A stretch of DNA of 7,541 nt, taken from the NCBI GenBank assembly GCA_900548845.1, contig URMI01000043.1, positions 1-7,541 of the forward strand, given 5' to 3'. Positions 7,020-7,541 of this stretch are shown piece by piece. The notes beneath the pieces were generated by a model. That model did not search any database and was not told the DNA's origin. It was given only the letters and a program-made list of their open reading frames with translations. Source of the DNA: an uncultured Clostridia bacterium. GTDB taxonomy: Bacteria > Bacillota > Clostridia > Christensenellales > Borkfalkiaceae. The translations under genes were made by a program, and so were the position numbers. Within the stretch, counting starts at the first letter, position 1. Every line of letters starts with the position of its first letter.

Positions 7020-7541
7020 ACCCTTCCCTCCTTGCGGTAGGCGCAGTGCTCGCTCAGGATACAGCCTGCGCACGACTTATGCGCCGTCTTTCCGATGCCG
7101 ACAAAGCCCGCCATCGTCTTTTGCGGCAGCATGAGCCCACTTTGCTGCATCGTGATGCCGATGCGGTCTCCCCGCACCGCTTCTAAAATATACTTGACGT
7201 CCGTAATGTCGCTCCCGCCGTAACCGGGGCAGAAGCGATAGGTGCGCTCTTTCCCAAAAACTTCTTCCGCCTCGTCGGCAAGCGTTTCCAAAAGTGCGCT
7301 CGCACAGGCATCCGCGACGACACCCGCCGCCATATCCTCTTTGGAGATCCTGCGGATGAGAAGATCAGTCTCCCCGCCCAGCGTCACGGCTTCCAAAACG
7401 ACGGAGGAACACCTCGAAAGAAAGCTCAAGTAAGGTTCCTTCTGCAAAAACAAGGGGAGCGCCATAAAGCGCCCCTCGCTGCGGCGGAAGCGTGCCGCCT
7501 GCTCGATGCGCGGCAGCACTTCCGAAATGAGCGTCTCCGTC
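7004..7541 (-). CDS. Methionine synthase reactivation (activation-domain) protein, N-terminus outside window
   Basis: The frame is open to the right edge and gives 178 residues in the window. It matches the stand-alone form of the MetH C-terminal activation domain, which binds AdoMet and re-methylates oxidised cob(II)alamin. The fold's hallmark RFCPGYGGSD lies about 85 residues before the end, matching the R-x-x-P-G-Y-G AdoMet-binding motif. It is followed by the IGITMQQSGLMLPQKTMAGFVGIG block, interrupted here only by short gaps from the consensus I know. A cysteine-rich tail, C-x2-C-x5-C-x8-C, closes the protein and is not part of the E. coli domain. The true start lies beyond 7541: family-like sequence continues to the edge, so the GTG at 7519 is probably internal. 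The stop overlaps metH by 16 bases and the metH Shine-Dalgarno lies inside this gene, so both should be co-translated as one functional enzyme. Confidence 0.92.
   Translation of the reverse strand, partial: TETLISEVLPRIEQAARFRRSEGRFMALPLFLQKEPYLSFLSRCSSVVLEAVTLGGETDLLIRRISKEDMAAGVVADACASALLETLADEAEEVFGKERTYRFCPGYGGSDITDVKYILEAVRGDRIGITMQQSGLMLPQKTMAGFVGIGKTAHKSCAGCILSEHCAYRKEGRVCYAK
7026..7033 (-). promoter_or_regulatory. Shine-Dalgarno deciding the metH start
   Basis: AAGGAGGG on the minus strand, with the AGGAGG core 7 bases from the ATG at 7019. It lies within the end of the reactivation-protein gene and picks this start over the in-frame ATG at 7073. Confidence 0.85.

Noticed and set aside
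7020..7073. MetH with an 18-residue N-terminal extension from the ATG at 7073
   Set aside because: The extension is an out-of-frame reading of the conserved cysteine tail of the reactivation protein, and the strong AAGGAGGG points to the ATG at 7019.

Overview
The window is a GC-rich bacterial stretch in which every supported gene lies on the minus strand, so transcription runs from high to low coordinates. The protein families suggest an uncultured, probably gut-associated, anaerobic Firmicute of the class Clostridia. The signs are a split cobalamin-dependent methionine synthase with a separate reactivation protein, an intracellular GH3 glycosidase beside a sugar-kinase-like phosphotransferase, and a clostridial-looking promoter and Shine-Dalgarno sites. 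This placement is an inference; no taxonomic marker is present.

Right block (7541 down to about 4634): the methionine synthase reactivation protein, open at the right edge, overlaps by 16 bases the start of a 777-residue MetH. This MetH has the homocysteine, pterin and cobalamin modules but no reactivation domain. The two genes together supply one complete methionine synthase. The unit ends in a clear intrinsic terminator.

Middle (4685 to 4540): a 146-base intergenic region holds that terminator, then a consensus sigma-A type promoter (TTGACA, 16 bp, TATAAT), a perfect inverted repeat just downstream of the -10, and a strong Shine-Dalgarno leading to a GTG start.

Left block (4539 down to 1): the promoter drives an ABC-transporter ATPase of the MacB/LolD/FtsE type. 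That reading frame stops straight after Walker B, without an H-loop or a permease gene. Within a few bases, recognisable glutaminase-A-like (DUF5127/DUF4965/DUF1793) sequence begins in another frame, lacking its own N-terminal part. Two unrelated genes therefore appear fused at about position 4030-4045, at a 10-bp palindrome. This is either a genomic deletion/rearrangement or an assembly chimera. Downstream follow a complete GH3 beta-glycosidase and the first 125 residues of a NahK-like phosphotransferase, linked by short spacing and an ATGA overlap. These look like a carbohydrate-use operon: glycosidases releasing sugars and a kinase phosphorylating one of them.

I found no RNA gene, CRISPR array, insertion sequence or convincingly new system. 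The broken junction and the regulatory region in front of it are the parts most worth rechecking.
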